DNA from: Variovorax saccharolyticus
GTDB taxonomy: Bacteria; Pseudomonadota; Gammaproteobacteria; Burkholderiales; Burkholderiaceae_C
NCBI RefSeq assembly: GCF_030316765.1
Contig: NZ_JASZYT010000003.1
Coordinates: forward strand, 186,001-250,000
Length of the DNA: 64,000 nt
Reading direction: 5' to 3'
A program made the translations under genes and the position numbers. Shown here one piece after another: positions 63,737 to 64,000 of this stretch; within the stretch, counting starts at the first letter, position 1, and each line of letters starts with the position of its first letter. The notes under the pieces are model-generated. The model did not search any database, was not told the origin of the DNA, and worked only from the letters and a program-made list of their open reading frames with translations.

Positions 63737-64000
63737 ATGAGCACCGATGCGATTGCTGTTCTCGGGTTCGTCGTTCTCTTCGCATTGATGCTGCTGCGCG
63801 TGCCGGTCGGCATGGCGATGGGGCTGGTCGGCGTCACCGGCTACGCCTGGATCGTCGGCCCCGGGCCGGCGCTCAAGCTGGTCGGCCAGACCTCGATGCG
63901 CACCGTGACCGACTACACCTTCGGCGTCATCCCGATGTTCATGCTGATGGGCGCGCTGGTGTCGGTGTCGGGCGTCAGCCGCGAGCTGTTCAAGGCCGCG
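63737..64000 (+). CDS. dctM: TRAP transporter large permease (DctM type), N-terminal part
   Basis: The visible 88 residues (IAVLGFVVLFALMLLRVPVGMAMGL, FGVIPMFMLMGALVSVSGVSRELF) are the start of the large TRAP membrane subunit, which in full has about 430 residues and 12 membrane segments. The gene runs off the window end. It follows dctQ after an 82-base repeat-containing gap. Confidence 0.9.
   Translation, partial: MSTDAIAVLGFVVLFALMLLRVPVGMAMGLVGVTGYAWIVGPGPALKLVGQTSMRTVTDYTFGVIPMFMLMGALVSVSGVSRELFKAA

Overview
The window is a very GC-rich, gene-dense bacterial chromosome segment. The gene families (many Bug/TctC and Liv-type binding proteins, acyl-CoA enzymes, LysR regulators) and the GC-rich intergenic palindromes point to a betaproteobacterium of the Comamonadaceae, Variovorax-like. 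That placement is inference from family content and has not been searched. I see no rRNA, tRNA, CRISPR array, prophage or insertion sequence. About 56 protein genes are called; most long open frames on the opposite strands are shadows.

Layout. 0-8.8 kb (minus): a biotin-dependent acyl-CoA carboxylase operon resembling the atu (acyclic terpene) or liu (leucine/isovalerate) pathways. It has carboxyltransferase beta, acyl-CoA dehydrogenase, biotin carboxylase alpha, a crotonase, an acyl-CoA ligase, a thiopurine-type methyltransferase and a second dehydrogenase cut by the window edge. 8.9-9.6 kb: a Phd/RelE-ParE toxin-antitoxin pair with a perfect palindrome upstream. 9.7-12.8 kb: an acyl-CoA synthetase and an orphan branched-chain-type binding protein. 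13-16.1 kb (minus): an acyl-CoA dehydrogenase, a TIGR03084/DinB-like protein and a DUF2156 protein. 16.2-19.7 kb (minus): a DUF3883 protein, a lipoprotein fusing a degenerate NlpD-like LytM domain to a trypsin-like protease, a small protein and a DUF2889 protein. 19.8-21.6 kb: an AtuA-family protein. 21.6-26.5 kb: an operon of nitrilase, MarR regulator, sulfatase, Bug receptor and alpha/beta hydrolase, with a clear promoter and two related operator-like sites. 26.4-28.4 kb: a LysR regulator divergent from an EamA exporter.

28.5-39.3 kb holds the most coherent system. One long operon carries a two-subunit 2-oxoacid oxidoreductase (IorAB type), a Liv-type ABC importer with its binding protein, an FMN 2-hydroxyacid dehydrogenase and a protein with every catalytic residue of mandelate racemase. 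Together they suggest uptake of a racemic aryl- or vinyl-glycolate, racemisation, oxidation to the 2-oxoacid, then oxidative decarboxylation to an acyl-CoA. This would replace the usual benzoylformate decarboxylase route. 39.3-47.2 kb (mostly minus) is an amide uptake and hydrolysis operon: amidase, AmiC/FmdD-like binding protein, LivH, a fused LivM-LivG, LivF and LysR. It diverges from a LuxR-type regulator across a lux-box-like palindrome.

47.2-54.1 kb: a small membrane protein, a lipoprotein hydrolase, LysR, Bug receptor, M20 amidohydrolase and an alanine/sodium symporter. 54.2-62 kb: LysR divergent from a second IorAB operon, this time with a secreted PQQ-type dehydrogenase, a dihaem cytochrome c and a Bug receptor. 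62-64 kb: a TRAP transporter (DctP, DctQ, start of DctM). GC-rich palindromic repeats sit at 1.08, 3.5-3.9, 36.5, 38.15 and 63.7 kb.
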